Below, piece after piece: positions 1 through 8,642 of a stretch of DNA of 64,000 bases. The notes below the pieces were generated by a model. That model was given only the letters and a program-made list of their open reading frames with translations. It did not search any database and was not told the origin of the DNA. The position numbers and the translations under genes were made by a program. The stretch is from Amycolatopsis decaplanina DSM 44594 (GTDB taxonomy: Bacteria; Actinomycetota; Actinomycetes; Mycobacteriales; Pseudonocardiaceae), in the NCBI RefSeq assembly GCF_000342005.1, contig NZ_AOHO01000045.1, positions 62,001-126,000 of the forward strand, read 5' to 3'. Position 1 is the stretch's first letter, and the number at the start of each line of letters is the position of its first letter.

Positions 1-52
1 GATGCTCGACGAGCTGAAGATGCCGGTGAAGGCGATCAGTGACGTCCTCTGA
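1..52 (+). CDS. bioB: Biotin synthase, C-terminal end only (partial)
   Basis: Only the last 16 codons are visible, reading [15 protein letters not shown] before a TGA at 50-52; the rest lies beyond the left edge. The assignment rests on context: the next gene, which overlaps it, is the biotin synthase auxiliary protein, and in mycobacteria that gene directly follows bioB. The tail itself is compatible with a BioB C-terminus but too short to prove it. BioB inserts sulfur into dethiobiotin in the last step of biotin synthesis. Confidence 0.55.
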   Translation, partial: MLDELKMPVKAISDVL

Positions 53-242
53 CCAACCGGCGTTCTGCGTCCACTGTGGACAGCCGTCCGACGGCGGCGC
101 GGAACATCCGGCTTGCCACAACCCGAGAACGGCACTCGAACCGCCGCGCTACTGCGCGTACTGCGCGCGGCGGATGGTCGTCCAGATCACCCCGGTGGGC
201 TGGACGGCCCGGTGCAGCCGTCACGGTGAACTCACCGGCTGA
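39..242 (+). CDS. bsaP: Biotin synthase auxiliary protein BsaP
   Basis: This 67-residue protein carries the BsaP pattern: a CxxC pair (Cys10, Cys13), His23 and Cys26, a second CxxC pair (Cys39, Cys42), and the stretch [20 protein letters not shown] at residues 44-63. In actinobacteria BsaP supports biotin synthase, probably by helping its iron-sulfur cluster turn over (family knowledge). It starts with GTG and overlaps the end of bioB by 14 bases, so the two are probably translated together. The order bioB-bsaP followed by a DUF2567 protein matches Rv1589-Rv1591 of Mycobacterium tuberculosis. Confidence 0.87.
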   Translation: MTSSDQPAFCVHCGQPSDGGAEHPACHNPRTALEPPRYCAYCARRMVVQITPVGWTARCSRHGELTG

Positions 243-331
243 CGCCTTTCCGCGATTCGGTGCCGGGTCGCGTGCGCTGCGGGCGTCATTGGTTACGCTC
301 TGCACAAGCAGCTCGAGGGAGGAGTCCGGGG

Positions 332-937
332 TTGGGCGAGACGACGGGTAAACCGGCGCACCTGTCTTCCAGTGTGCCCGACCCCTGGTCGGTACCTGTG
401 CTGCCGAAGCCGCGCCGTCCGCACCCCAAGGTCGTCGTCAAGGCCGATCTGCTGCCGGCGGTCAGCGTCCTGTCCACGGCGGGGCTGCTCGGCTTCCCGC
501 TGGCCTGGCTGTGGTCGCGGCTCGCGCCGCCACAGCGGATGCGGGTGATCAACGACCGCGGCGGACTCGCCTCGCTGGAGCTGGAGAGCTGGCACCGCTT
601 CGACGACCTCGCCGTCTACGGCTTCCTCGCACTCGGCGCCGGGCTGCTGATCGGCATCGTGACCTGGCTGCTGCGGGAGCGTCGCGGCCCGGTCGTGCTG
701 ATCGCCGCGACCGGCGGCGCGACCCTCGCGGGCTGGCTGGGGACGACGATGGGCGTCTCGTTCGCCAACAGCCGCTACGAGATCGCCGCGGCGCCCGCCG
801 TCGGCGACGTCATCGCGAAGGCGCCGCAGATCGAATCGCCCTGGATCCTGCTCGCCGCGCCTCTGATGACCACGCTGGCCTACACCTTGCTGACCGCGTG
901 GAACGGACGGGAAGACCTGGGTCGCCGCCTCGGCTGA
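332..937 (+). CDS. DUF2567 family integral membrane protein
   Basis: A 201-residue protein with four predicted membrane segments (about residues 41-62, 92-113, 118-140 and 168-190) and a proline-rich cytosolic N-terminus. I chose the TTG at 332 because a GGGAGGAG ribosome site lies about eight bases upstream; a start at 260 would add a residue run that looks non-coding. The fold and position after bsaP resemble Rv1591 (DUF2567). No catalytic motif is visible and the function is unknown; the conserved place between the biotin and NAD genes is the only functional hint. Confidence 0.75.
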   Translation: MGETTGKPAHLSSSVPDPWSVPVLPKPRRPHPKVVVKADLLPAVSVLSTAGLLGFPLAWLWSRLAPPQRMRVINDRGGLASLELESWHRFDDLAVYGFLALGAGLLIGIVTWLLRERRGPVVLIAATGGATLAGWLGTTMGVSFANSRYEIAAAPAVGDVIAKAPQIESPWILLAAPLMTTLAYTLLTAWNGREDLGRRLG

Positions 938-1035
938 CGAATTTCCTCTAGGGTGGGCGGCAACTTCTCTGGATTCAATACTGGGCGCGAGCGCCTCCGT
1001 TGAGGGTGGTGGCGGGGGCAAGGGGGGACTTTCTC

Positions 1036-2076
1036 TTGACCGACGACATCGAGGTTTCCCGGCACAACGCCGTCCGCTTCCCGGGTATCAGCCCGCGCGC
1101 GTATGAACACCCCGTCGACCGCGGCGCACTGGCCACGCTGCGCGCCGTTCCCGGGTTCGCGCAGGTCGTGAAGGCGGTTTCGGGCTTCTACGCCGAACGC
1201 GGCGAGCGGCTCATGGCACTCGCGTCCGCGATCCGCGTCGGCCCGAAGCAGTATCCGGAGCTGGACAGGCTGCGCAACGAATGCGCCGAAACACTCGATC
1301 TCGACCGCGTGCCGAACCTGTTCGTCGCCCGCAGTCCCGAGGTCAACGCGCAGACGATCGGGATGGACGAGCCGTTCATCGTGCTCAACACCGCGGCCGT
1401 CGAGGCGATGGACCTCGCGTCGCTGCGGTTCGTGATCGGGCACGAGATGGGGCACGTGCTGTCCGGGCACGCGGTGTACCGCACGATCATGATCCGGCTG
1501 ATCGGCCTGCAGATGTCGATGTCGTGGACGCCGGTGAGCGCGATCGGCATCCGCGTCGTCATCGCCGCGCTGCGCGAGTGGTACCGCAAGGCCGAACTGT
1601 CCTGTGACCGCGCGGGGCTGCTGTGCTCGCAGGACCCGACGGCCGCGCTGCGTTCGCAGATCCTGGTCGCGGGCGGGATCGACCCGTCGAAGATCGACAT
1701 CCCGGCTTTCCTGCAGCAGGCGTCGGAGTACGAGTCGGTGGAGGACATCCGCGACAGCTACCTCAAGCTGCGCTACGTCGAGACGATGTCGCATCCGCTG
1801 GCCGTCGTGCGCGCCGCGCAACTGCAGAAGTGGGCCGCGTCGGAGGAGTACCGGGGGATCCTGGCCGGCGAGTACCCGCGCCGTGACGAGGACGCGCCGT
1901 CGTCCAACTGGACCGACGACCTGAAATCGGCCGCGAAGTCGTACAAGGACTCCTGGAACAGCTCGGCCGATCCGCTGACGAAGGTGTTCAGCGACGTCGG
2001 CGAGGCGGTGTCCGGGGCGGCGGGCAAGGTGTGGAGCAAGTTCGGTACTGAGAAGGGACCGGAGTCCGGCAAGTAG
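1036..2076 (+). CDS. M48 family zinc metallopeptidase
   Basis: A 346-residue protein with the zinc motif HEMGH at residues 136-140 and the M48-type third ligand in ELSCDRAG (Glu187). The segment after the HExxH motif (about 150-185) is hydrophobic and may touch the membrane. There is no N-terminal signal peptide, so the protease probably acts in the cytosol or at the inner membrane face. The TTG at 1036 follows an AGGGGGG ribosome site; the upstream candidate at 1000 has none. The C-terminal 60 residues are charged and low-complexity. It ends at a strong palindromic terminator. Confidence 0.85.
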   Translation: MTDDIEVSRHNAVRFPGISPRAYEHPVDRGALATLRAVPGFAQVVKAVSGFYAERGERLMALASAIRVGPKQYPELDRLRNECAETLDLDRVPNLFVARSPEVNAQTIGMDEPFIVLNTAAVEAMDLASLRFVIGHEMGHVLSGHAVYRTIMIRLIGLQMSMSWTPVSAIGIRVVIAALREWYRKAELSCDRAGLLCSQDPTAALRSQILVAGGIDPSKIDIPAFLQQASEYESVEDIRDSYLKLRYVETMSHPLAVVRAAQLQKWAASEEYRGILAGEYPRRDEDAPSSNWTDDLKSAAKSYKDSWNSSADPLTKVFSDVGEAVSGAAGKVWSKFGTEKGPESGK

Positions 2077-2082
2077 TGGGTC

Positions 2083-2126
2083 TCGTGAGTGGTAAGGACG
2101 GTTCTAACCGTCCTTACCACTCACGA
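2083..2126. terminator. Bidirectional terminator, shared palindrome family, copy 1
   Basis: A perfect inverted repeat with 21-base arms (2083-2103 and 2106-2126) and a two-base loop lies between two convergent genes, seven bases past the M48 stop and five before the LON-protein stop. The arm contains GTGAGTGGTAAGGACGGTT. Near-identical palindromes occur at 33216-33261 and 51687-51732, also between convergent genes. Confidence 0.85.
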
Positions 2127-2131
2127 CGTCA

Positions 2132-2848
2132 TCAGTTCAGGTTCGAGGGGCGCGTGAACTCGCCGAGTTCCCCCGGCGGCATCGGTACCGCGCCGAGTGT
2201 GCTGAGGAACCCGGCCTCCCGCGTCAGCAGCCGGCACGCGATCCGCAACCGTCGCAGCGGGTTGGTCTCCTCCAGCAGGCGCTGGCGGTCTTCCAGCGGG
2301 AGCAGGCAGTCCGCGGTGAGCCGGTACGCGAGCGCCGCGATGTCACCGTCCTCGGGTGGTGTGGTCCAGTCGTCGGCGTTCCAGGCGGACTCGCAGTAGC
2401 GCCGGTGCGCGGCCTTGGCGACGTCGGCGAGCCTGGCCACGGTGTCGCCGTGCACCGAGGCGACCCGGTCGTCGGGCACCCACTCGACCGAGGCGATCAG
2501 GTACGGCGCGGAAACGCGGTCGATCTCCAGCAGCCGGAACCGGCGCCGAGCGGTGGTGACGACGTCGAATCTGCCGTCCGGCAGCCGCTTCGCCTCGCGC
2601 AGCACAGTGCTGCAGCCGACTTCGTGGACGTGCTCGGGCCCGCTGACCTCCCTGATCATCGCCGAACGCAGCGCGATGACCCCGAACTCGCGGTCCGGGA
2701 CCACCTCGCCGACGAGGTCGGCGATGAGCTGCCGGTACCGCGGTTCGAAGATGTGCAACGGGAGGTGTGTTCCGGGCAGAAGCACGGTCTGTAGCGGGAA
2801 CAGCGGCAAGATCGCCTTCCCGGTGGACTCCTCGCTCGGCTCGGTCAC
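2132..2848 (-). CDS. LON peptidase substrate-binding domain protein
   Basis: A 238-residue stand-alone LON N-terminal (PUA-like) domain: the opening LPLFPLQTVLLPG and IFEPRYRQLI at about residues 13-40 are the family signature. No ATPase or protease domain follows, so it is not a Lon protease. Such proteins are common in actinobacteria and of unknown role, possibly binding or presenting proteolysis substrates. The GTG at 2848 fits the start of homology; an extension upstream would run antisense through nrtR. Its neighbour nrtR lies 40 bases upstream on the same strand. Confidence 0.82.
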   Translation of the reverse strand: MTEPSEESTGKAILPLFPLQTVLLPGTHLPLHIFEPRYRQLIADLVGEVVPDREFGVIALRSAMIREVSGPEHVHEVGCSTVLREAKRLPDGRFDVVTTARRRFRLLEIDRVSAPYLIASVEWVPDDRVASVHGDTVARLADVAKAAHRRYCESAWNADDWTTPPEDGDIAALAYRLTADCLLPLEDRQRLLEETNPLRRLRIACRLLTREAGFLSTLGAVPMPPGELGEFTRPSNLN

Positions 2849-2888
2849 CCGTTCAAGGTACGGGGGCCGGGAGGACTTCGCAGGACGG

Positions 2889-3587
2889 TCACTTCCCGGC
2901 GGGCGGACGGAACACCGCGAACGGGTCGGTGATCTGCATCCCCTTGCCCGCGAAGGAGAAGAGCGCCGCCGGACGTCCGCCACTGCGCCCGGGCGGGGCG
3001 GTGTGGCCGGTGGGGAGGAGAAGCCCGCGCCGGGACAGCACACGCTGCAGGTTCGTCGCGGACACCCGGTAACCCAGCGCAGCCGAGTACAGCCCCCGCA
3101 ACGCCGAAACGGTGAACTCTTCCGGGGCGAGCGCGAACCCGAGATTCGTGTAGCAGAGCTTCGAGCGGAGCCGGTCCCGCGCGCGCAGGATGATCGACTC
3201 GTGGTCGAACGCCGTCCGCGGTAGCTCGGACACGTCGTGCCACTGGGTGTCTTCCGGGATCTCCGGGTCCACATCGGACGGAACGAGGCCGAGGAACGCG
3301 GTCGCGACGACGCGCGGGCCCGGCACCCGGTCCGGCGCGCTGAAGACCGCCAGTTGCTCCACATGCTTCAACTGGCGTACGTCGACCTTCTCTGCGAGCT
3401 GCCGCCGGATGGACGCCTCGACGTCTTCATCCGGACGAAGCCTGCCGCCGGGAAGGGACCAGCGGCCCAGATGGGGATCGAGCGCGCGCCGCCACAGCAG
3501 GACCCGGAGTGTGTCCGAGCGCACTTGCAGGACCGCTCCCAAAACCTCGTGGGCGAGGGGGGTCTGGGTGTTAAGATGACTTCGCAC
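2889..3587 (-). CDS. nrtR: NrtR-type transcriptional repressor of NAD synthesis
   Basis: A 232-residue protein with an N-terminal Nudix-like domain (about 12-150) and a C-terminal winged-helix part (about 155-232). The Nudix box at 48-70 is degraded: the catalytic REUxEExGU stretch reads RQLAEKVDV, so two key glutamates and a glycine are lost (Q63, K67, D69). This is what NrtR/NadQ-type repressors show, which bind ADP-ribose-like ligands instead of hydrolysing them. It is divergent from nadABC, the same arrangement as Rv1593c and its mycobacterial orthologues. A TACAAT box (3601-3596) lies eight bases before the GTG start and inside the operator, which suggests autoregulation. Confidence 0.85.
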   Translation of the reverse strand: MRSHLNTQTPLAHEVLGAVLQVRSDTLRVLLWRRALDPHLGRWSLPGGRLRPDEDVEASIRRQLAEKVDVRQLKHVEQLAVFSAPDRVPGPRVVATAFLGLVPSDVDPEIPEDTQWHDVSELPRTAFDHESIILRARDRLRSKLCYTNLGFALAPEEFTVSALRGLYSAALGYRVSATNLQRVLSRRGLLLPTGHTAPPGRSGGRPAALFSFAGKGMQITDPFAVFRPPAGK

Positions 3588-3612
3588 GGTTTTCGATTGT
3601 AAGGCGAAAACC
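3588..3612. promoter_or_regulatory. NrtR operator between nrtR and nadA
   Basis: A perfect 8-base inverted repeat GGTTTTCG / CGAAAACC (3588-3595 and 3605-3612) with a 9-base AT-rich spacer. It touches the nrtR start codon at 3587 and lies 35 bases before nadA. The spacer holds TACAAT on the minus strand, a good -10 box for nrtR. Position and symmetry support binding by the adjacent repressor to control both directions. Confidence 0.78.
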
Positions 3613-3646
3613 GGGAGTGGACAAATCGGTCCGGAGGGCCAGAACG

Positions 3647-4657
3647 ATGACGATCACGTTTGAGAACGACCTGACTCCCTACGGTGGCGTCGTCGCCGAC
3701 GCGGCTTGGGCGGAGGAGGTGCGGAGCCTCGCTCGCAAGCGTGACGCCGTCCTGCTCGCGCACAACTACCAGGTCCCCGAGATTCAGGACATCGCCGATT
3801 TCACCGGCGATTCCCTCGCGCTCAGCCGGATCGCGGCGAGCAGCGACGCGTCCACCATCGTCTTCTGCGGTGTGCACTTCATGGCCGAGACGGCGAAGAT
3901 CCTGGCGCCGGAGAAGACGGTCCTGATCCCGGACGCGCGGGCCGGTTGTTCGCTCGCGGACTCGATCACCGGCGCCGAACTGCGCGCTTGGAAGGCCGAG
4001 CACCCCGGCGCGGTCGTCGTGTCCTACGTGAACACCACGGCCGAGGTCAAGGCGGAGACCGACATCTGCTGCACCTCGTCGAACGCCGTCGACGTGGTCG
4101 CCTCCATCCCCGCTGACCAGGAAGTCCTGTTCCTTCCGGACCAGTTCCTCGGCGCGCACGTCAAGCGGGTGACCGGCCGGGAGAACATGCACGTCTGGGC
4201 CGGGGAGTGTCACGTGCACGCCGGGATCAACGGTGCCGAGCTGGCCGAGCGGGCCTCGGAGAACCCGGACGCGGACCTGTTCATCCACCCGGAATGCGGC
4301 TGCGCGACGTCGGCGCTGTACCTCGCGGGCGAGGGCGCCGTCGCCCCCGAGCGGGTCAAGATCCTCTCGACCGGCGACATGGTCCACGCCGCTCGCGACA
4401 CCAAGGCGACGTCGGTGCTCGTGGCCACCGAGATCGGGATGATCCACCAGTTGCGCAAGGCCGCGCCGGAGATCGACTTCCGCGCGGTGAACGACAGGGC
4501 GTCATGCCGGTACATGAAGATGATCACGCCCGCCGCCCTGCTGCGGTCGCTGCGCGAGGGGGCCGACGAGGTCCACGTCGACGCCGGGACCGCCGCCCGT
4601 GCCCGCGCTTCCGTGCAGCGCATGATCGAGATCGGGCAGCCTGGCGGCGGAGAATGA
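3647..4657 (+). CDS. nadA: Quinolinate synthase
   Basis: This 336-residue protein matches mycobacterial NadA along its length. It condenses iminoaspartate with dihydroxyacetone phosphate to quinolinate and needs a [4Fe-4S] cluster. Visible family stretches are [13 protein letters not shown] near the N-terminus, [34 protein letters not shown] and [14 protein letters not shown], which include the cysteines that bind the cluster. The ATG at 3647 follows GGAGG at a good distance; an in-frame GTG at 3617 is weaker and would lie next to the operator. It is the first gene of nadABC and its stop overlaps the nadB start. Confidence 0.95.
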   Translation: MTITFENDLTPYGGVVADAAWAEEVRSLARKRDAVLLAHNYQVPEIQDIADFTGDSLALSRIAASSDASTIVFCGVHFMAETAKILAPEKTVLIPDARAGCSLADSITGAELRAWKAEHPGAVVVSYVNTTAEVKAETDICCTSSNAVDVVASIPADQEVLFLPDQFLGAHVKRVTGRENMHVWAGECHVHAGINGAELAERASENPDADLFIHPECGCATSALYLAGEGAVAPERVKILSTGDMVHAARDTKATSVLVATEIGMIHQLRKAAPEIDFRAVNDRASCRYMKMITPAALLRSLREGADEVHVDAGTAARARASVQRMIEIGQPGGGE

Positions 4658-6309
4658 CCGGCCCGGTTACCGCCCTTCAGGCGAAAACCAACCCTGTTTG
4701 GGAGGCCGCCGCCGATCTCGTGGTGATCGGCAGCGGAGTGGCCGGGCTCACCGCCGCGCTGCGCGCCCAGGAACTCGGACTGCACGTCCTGGTGGTCACC
4801 AAGGCGGCGGTCTCCGACGGGAACACCCGCTGGGCCCAGGGCGGGGTCGCGGTCGTGCTGGAGGGTGAACACGAGCGGGGCGACTCGGTCGGCAGGCACG
4901 CCGAGGACACGCTCACCGCCGGTGCCGGGCTCTGCGACGAGGACGCCGTCCGCTCGATCATCGCGGGCGGACCGGCCGCGGTGGCCAGGCTGCGCGCCCA
5001 GGGCGCCCGCTTCGACCCGGTGGCCGAAGGGCGGACCGAACTCGCCCGCACGCGGGAAGGCGGGCACAGCGCGTTCCGCGTCATTCACGCCGGTGGCGAC
5101 GCGACCGGCGCGGAGGTCGAGCGGACGCTGGTCGCGAAGGCCGGTGGCCATCGGATCCCGGTGCTGGAGCACCACATCGCCGTCGACGCGATCCGCACGC
5201 CTTCGGGCGAGGTCGTCGGCGTGACCGTCCTGGACCACAACGGTGTGCCGGGGGCCGTCCGGGCGCCGGCGGTGCTGCTGGCCAGTGGCGGGCTGGGGCA
5301 GCTCTACCAGGCGACGTCGAACCCCGAGATCGCCACAGGGGACGGGCTGGCGCTCGCGTTGCGCGCGGGGGCACAGATCGCGGACGTCGAGTTCGTCCAG
5401 TTCCATCCGACGGTCCTGTTCACTCCCGGCGCGCGCGGCCGCCTCCCGCTGGTCACCGAGGCGGTGCGCGGCGAGGGCGCGACCCTGCACGACGCGACGG
5501 GCGCTTCGGTGATGAGTGGGGTTCACCCGCTCGGTGATCTCGCGCCCAGGGACGTCGTTTCGGCGGCGATCACGCGCCGGATGGCGCAGCTGCCCGGCGG
5601 CGTCGACGATCATGTTTTCCTTGACGCCACAGGGATCTCCGGGTTCGCGAAGCGGTTCCCGACCGTGCACGCGGCGTGCGCCGCGCTCGGGCTCGACCCG
5701 GCGAAGGATCCGATCCCGGTCACGCCCGCGGCGCATTTCGCCTGCGGTGGTGTGGTGACCACTGTGGACGGACGGTCCGGTGTTCGTGGTCTCTACGCGG
5801 CGGGCGAGGTCGCGAGGACCGGCCTGCACGGGGCGAATCGCCTGGCCTCCAACAGTTTGCTCGAAGGCCTGGTCGTCGGGCGGCGGGTGGCCGAGGCGGT
5901 CGCCGCGGACCTCGCCACCGGACAGCTCGGTGATCCTCGCCGTGGTGTGCTCGCGCACCGGGCGACCGTCCCGGTGGCCGACCGTGACGCGCTGCAGCGG
6001 GCGATGAGCCGCTACGCCGCGATCGGCCGGGACGCGGAAGGTCTGGCGGTCGTCGGCTCGGTGCTGGATCTTTCGGTGGTCGAGAGTCCTTTGTGGACGC
6101 CCCGGATCGTCGAGGACGCGGCGCTCACGCTGGTGGCGGAGGCACTGGTCGCGGCGGCCGCGCGCCGGACGGAGTCCCGGGGCTGCCACGTGCGGACCGA
6201 TTTCCCCGAACGCGACGACAACGTCTGGCAACGCGGCCAGCTCATCCGGCTCAGCCCGTCGGGGCAGCCGGTGCTGGCCGATCCGATCGCTTTGGAGGGT
6301 GTGGCATGA
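4654..6309 (+). CDS. nadB: L-aspartate oxidase
   Basis: A 551-residue FAD enzyme that oxidises L-aspartate to iminoaspartate, the substrate of NadA. The N-terminal dinucleotide-binding motif is VIGSGVAGL near residue 24. Substrate-loop stretches include [31 protein letters not shown]-like PRDVVSAAI and [18 protein letters not shown] near residue 395. The start ATG overlaps the nadA stop by four bases (ATGA), typical of translational coupling. Length and order are as in the M. tuberculosis operon. The protein acts in the cytosol. Confidence 0.95.
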   Translation: MTGPVTALQAKTNPVWEAAADLVVIGSGVAGLTAALRAQELGLHVLVVTKAAVSDGNTRWAQGGVAVVLEGEHERGDSVGRHAEDTLTAGAGLCDEDAVRSIIAGGPAAVARLRAQGARFDPVAEGRTELARTREGGHSAFRVIHAGGDATGAEVERTLVAKAGGHRIPVLEHHIAVDAIRTPSGEVVGVTVLDHNGVPGAVRAPAVLLASGGLGQLYQATSNPEIATGDGLALALRAGAQIADVEFVQFHPTVLFTPGARGRLPLVTEAVRGEGATLHDATGASVMSGVHPLGDLAPRDVVSAAITRRMAQLPGGVDDHVFLDATGISGFAKRFPTVHAACAALGLDPAKDPIPVTPAAHFACGGVVTTVDGRSGVRGLYAAGEVARTGLHGANRLASNSLLEGLVVGRRVAEAVAADLATGQLGDPRRGVLAHRATVPVADRDALQRAMSRYAAIGRDAEGLAVVGSVLDLSVVESPLWTPRIVEDAALTLVAEALVAAAARRTESRGCHVRTDFPERDDNVWQRGQLIRLSPSGQPVLADPIALEGVA

Positions 6310-7196
6310 GCGAATTCTCCCCGTGGGTCACCAAGGCGCTGGCCGATCACGGCCTCGACGTCGCCGATGCGCACCGTGTCGTCACGACGGCGTTGGCCGA
6401 GGATCTGCGGTACGGGCCCGACGCGACGACGAACGCCACGGTGCCCGAATCCGCTCGCGCGCTGGCCGAACTCACGCCGAGGACGGCCGGTGTGGTCACC
6501 GGGATCCCGGTGGCGCTGGCGGTGTTCGACGTCGTGCTCGGCTCGAACCTGGAGATCCTGGCCGCCCGTGACGACGGCGACCGGCTGACCGCCGGCGAGC
6601 CCGCGCTGGTCGTCCGCGGTCCGGTCCGGGGCCTGCTCACCGCCGAACGCACCGCGCTGAACCTGCTGTGCCACCTGTCCGGCATCGCCACCGCGACCGC
6701 CGCCTGGGTGGCCGCCGTGGAGGGAACCGGTTGCCGGGTCAGGGATTCCCGCAAGACCCTGCCCGGACTGCGGTTGCTGGAGAAGTACGCCGTCCGCGCG
6801 GGCGGCGGGGTCAATCACCGGCTCGGGCTCGGCGACGCGGTGCTGATCAAGGACAACCACGTGGTCGCCGCCGGTTCGGTGACCGCCGCGCTCGCGGCCG
6901 CGCGCGAGCACGCGCCCGAACTGCACTGCGAGGTCGAGGTCGACGACCTGGCCCAGTTGGAGGAGGCGCTCACCGCGGGCGCCGACGAGGTGCTGCTGGA
7001 CAACTTCACGCCCGACGAATGCGCGAAGGCCGTCGACAGGCGCGACGAGGTTTCGCCGAAGACCAGGCTGGAATCCTCGGGCGGTCTGCGGCTGGACGTC
7101 GCGCGGGCGTACGCGGAGTCCGGTGTGGACTTCCTCGCCGTCGGGGCGCTCACCCATTCCTCGCCCGCGCTCGACCTCGGGATGGACCTGCGCTGA
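6306..7196 (+). CDS. nadC: Quinolinate phosphoribosyltransferase (decarboxylating)
   Basis: A 296-residue enzyme that joins quinolinate and PRPP to nicotinate mononucleotide, closing the de novo route. Typical stretches are LNLLCHLSGIAT, DSRKTLPGLR, LEKYAVRAGGGVNHR, LIKDNHV, EVEVD, DEVLLDNF and LESSGGL near the C-terminus, which form the phosphate- and quinolinate-binding sites. The ATG at 6306 overlaps the nadB stop by four bases. A larger frame starting further upstream runs through nadB and is not real. The operon ends here; mycP begins 46 bases downstream. Confidence 0.95.
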   Translation: MSEFSPWVTKALADHGLDVADAHRVVTTALAEDLRYGPDATTNATVPESARALAELTPRTAGVVTGIPVALAVFDVVLGSNLEILAARDDGDRLTAGEPALVVRGPVRGLLTAERTALNLLCHLSGIATATAAWVAAVEGTGCRVRDSRKTLPGLRLLEKYAVRAGGGVNHRLGLGDAVLIKDNHVVAAGSVTAALAAAREHAPELHCEVEVDDLAQLEEALTAGADEVLLDNFTPDECAKAVDRRDEVSPKTRLESSGGLRLDVARAYAESGVDFLAVGALTHSSPALDLGMDLR

Positions 7197-7242
7197 CCTC
7201 CGGCATTAGAATTCCCTTGTGTGACAAGGGGATTCTGGAGGA

Positions 7243-8412
7243 ATGGTGGGCTTTGCCGGTAAAAGTGCCGTCGCGGGATGCGTGGCCTTCATGGCACTGC
7301 TCGGCACTCCCGTCCCGTCGACGGCGGTCGCCGAGCAGTGCGCGAACCCGACGGGCACCTACACCGCGGCCGTCCCGTGGGGACAGCGGCTGATCGATCC
7401 CGTGCGGATCTGGCCGCTGTCCCGCGGCACCGGCCAGCTGGTCGCGGTGATCGGCACCGGCGTCGACCGCGGCAACGGCCAGTTCGCGCCCGGTCAGCTC
7501 GTCGGCGGGCAGGGCACCGAGACCGAGGACTGCGACGGCCGCGGCACTATCGCCGCCGGGATCGTCGGCGCGCAGCCGGATCCGTCCACGACGTTCACCG
7601 GCATCGCACCCGGCGCCAAGATCCTGCCGATCCGCTACACCCAGGTGAACGGCGGTGGTGATCCCGGGCAGCTCGCGGCCGCCATCGAAACGGCGCTGAA
7701 CCGCGGCGCCGGGATCATGCTCATCGCCGTCCCGGCCGCTTCCGACAGCCCCGCGCTGACCGGTGCCGTCTCACGCGCCAAGGAGAAAGGCGCGCTGATC
7801 ATCTCTCCGGCCGCGGGGACACAGCAGGGCCAGACGTCCTACCCGACCGCGACCCCTGGTGTGCTCGCCGTGGGTTCGACCAACCAGACCGGCCAGGCGG
7901 TGCAGACGGAATCCGGTGCCTACGTGGGGATTTCCGCGCCCGGTGCCGAACTGGTCAGCACGTCCGCGGGCGCGGGCGGGACCGTGGCGCACCGGTGGCC
8001 GGTGAGCGACCCGAGCCTGGCCGCCGCGCACGTCGCCGGTGTCGCCGCGCTCGTGCGCGCGTATCACCCGGAGCTGTCGCCGGAGCAGGTCGTCGCCCGG
8101 CTGACGCTGACCGCGCACCGGGGCCCGGGCGGCGGTCACGATCCCCGGCGGGGCTGGGGCGCGATCGACGCCTACGCCGCCGTTTCCGCCTCGATTCCGG
8201 CCGATACGCCCGGCCCGGGAGGACCGCCGAGCGCCGGCCCGGACACCTTCGTCGTCCCGGCGGCGGCGCCTGCTCCCACCGGGGCGGACAAGGTTTCCGG
8301 CGTTCTCGCCATCGTCGGGGTGGCCGTCGCCATCGCGGCGGGCGTGGTGGTGGCCGCGGTCCGGCGGGGCAAGCGCCGGGGCTGGAAGCCTTCGCGGTTC
8401 CGCGCCTCGTGA
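7243..8412 (+). CDS. mycP: Mycosin-like T7SS protein with degenerate catalytic site
   Basis: A 389-residue subtilisin-fold mycosin with a signal peptide (about 1-30), protease-like domain (45-320), proline-rich linker and a C-terminal membrane anchor (about 347-372) followed by a basic tail. The aspartate of the DTG motif is Gly71 (VIGTGVD), the histidine of DGHGT is Arg100 (DCDGRGT), the oxyanion asparagine of AAGN is Thr193, and GTS around the serine reads DPS (Ser258). Only the serine position survives, so the protein is probably not a protease. The frame is intact with normal codon use, so it is not a simple pseudogene. Mycosins are known to stabilise the T7SS membrane complex apart from their protease activity, which fits. 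It stands apart from the ecc genes, directly after nadC. Confidence 0.88.
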   Translation: MVGFAGKSAVAGCVAFMALLGTPVPSTAVAEQCANPTGTYTAAVPWGQRLIDPVRIWPLSRGTGQLVAVIGTGVDRGNGQFAPGQLVGGQGTETEDCDGRGTIAAGIVGAQPDPSTTFTGIAPGAKILPIRYTQVNGGGDPGQLAAAIETALNRGAGIMLIAVPAASDSPALTGAVSRAKEKGALIISPAAGTQQGQTSYPTATPGVLAVGSTNQTGQAVQTESGAYVGISAPGAELVSTSAGAGGTVAHRWPVSDPSLAAAHVAGVAALVRAYHPELSPEQVVARLTLTAHRGPGGGHDPRRGWGAIDAYAAVSASIPADTPGPGGPPSAGPDTFVVPAAAPAPTGADKVSGVLAIVGVAVAIAAGVVVAAVRRGKRRGWKPSRFRAS

Positions 8413-8453
8413 GCGGCAGCGATGTACTGGGGGACACCACTGCCGCTCACGAG
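8406..8453. terminator. Terminator hairpin at the mycP stop codon
   Basis: Perfect 14-base arms CTCGTGAGCGGCAG (8406-8419) and CTGCCGCTCACGAG (8440-8453) enclose a 20-base loop. The left arm contains the mycP stop codon. The arm begins CTCGTGAGCGG like the palindrome at 51687, but the rest differs. Confidence 0.7.
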
Positions 8454-8477
8454 GTCTTTCGCGACCCCCTGGGGGTA

Positions 8478-8642
8478 AGTGTCCTGCGTCGGAAATCCGG
8501 CGCGTATCTCGGCGGCCCAGCTTCCTGACGGCTGCGTTGCCGGTCCGCCCGAGTACAACCCGGTACGAGGACGAACCGGCGCCTTGCCGTCAGAAACCTG
8601 GATCCACCGATATACGCACCGCATTTCCGACGCAGGACACTA
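8478..8642. repeat. 165-base near-palindromic hairpin between convergent genes
   Basis: The outer arms (8478-8519 and 8601-8642) match over about 42 bases with few mismatches, starting AGTGTCCTGCGTCGGAAAT on each strand. Weaker pairing goes on inward (around 8523-8547 against 8573-8597, for example CTGACGGC with GCCGTCAG). It fills the gap between mycP and the minus-strand gene at 8640, whose stop it overlaps. It may be a miniature mobile element or a large bidirectional terminator. No protein is likely here. Confidence 0.7.

Noticed and set aside
4210-6231. A 673-codon minus-strand frame opposite nadB and part of nadA
   Set aside because: It is rich in Arg, His and Gln with no domain, and lies exactly opposite well-conserved enzymes; shadow frame.
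7243-8412. Calling the mycosin gene a pseudogene
   Set aside because: No stop or frameshift, normal codon use, and both signal peptide and membrane anchor are intact; loss of activity does not mean loss of function in this family.
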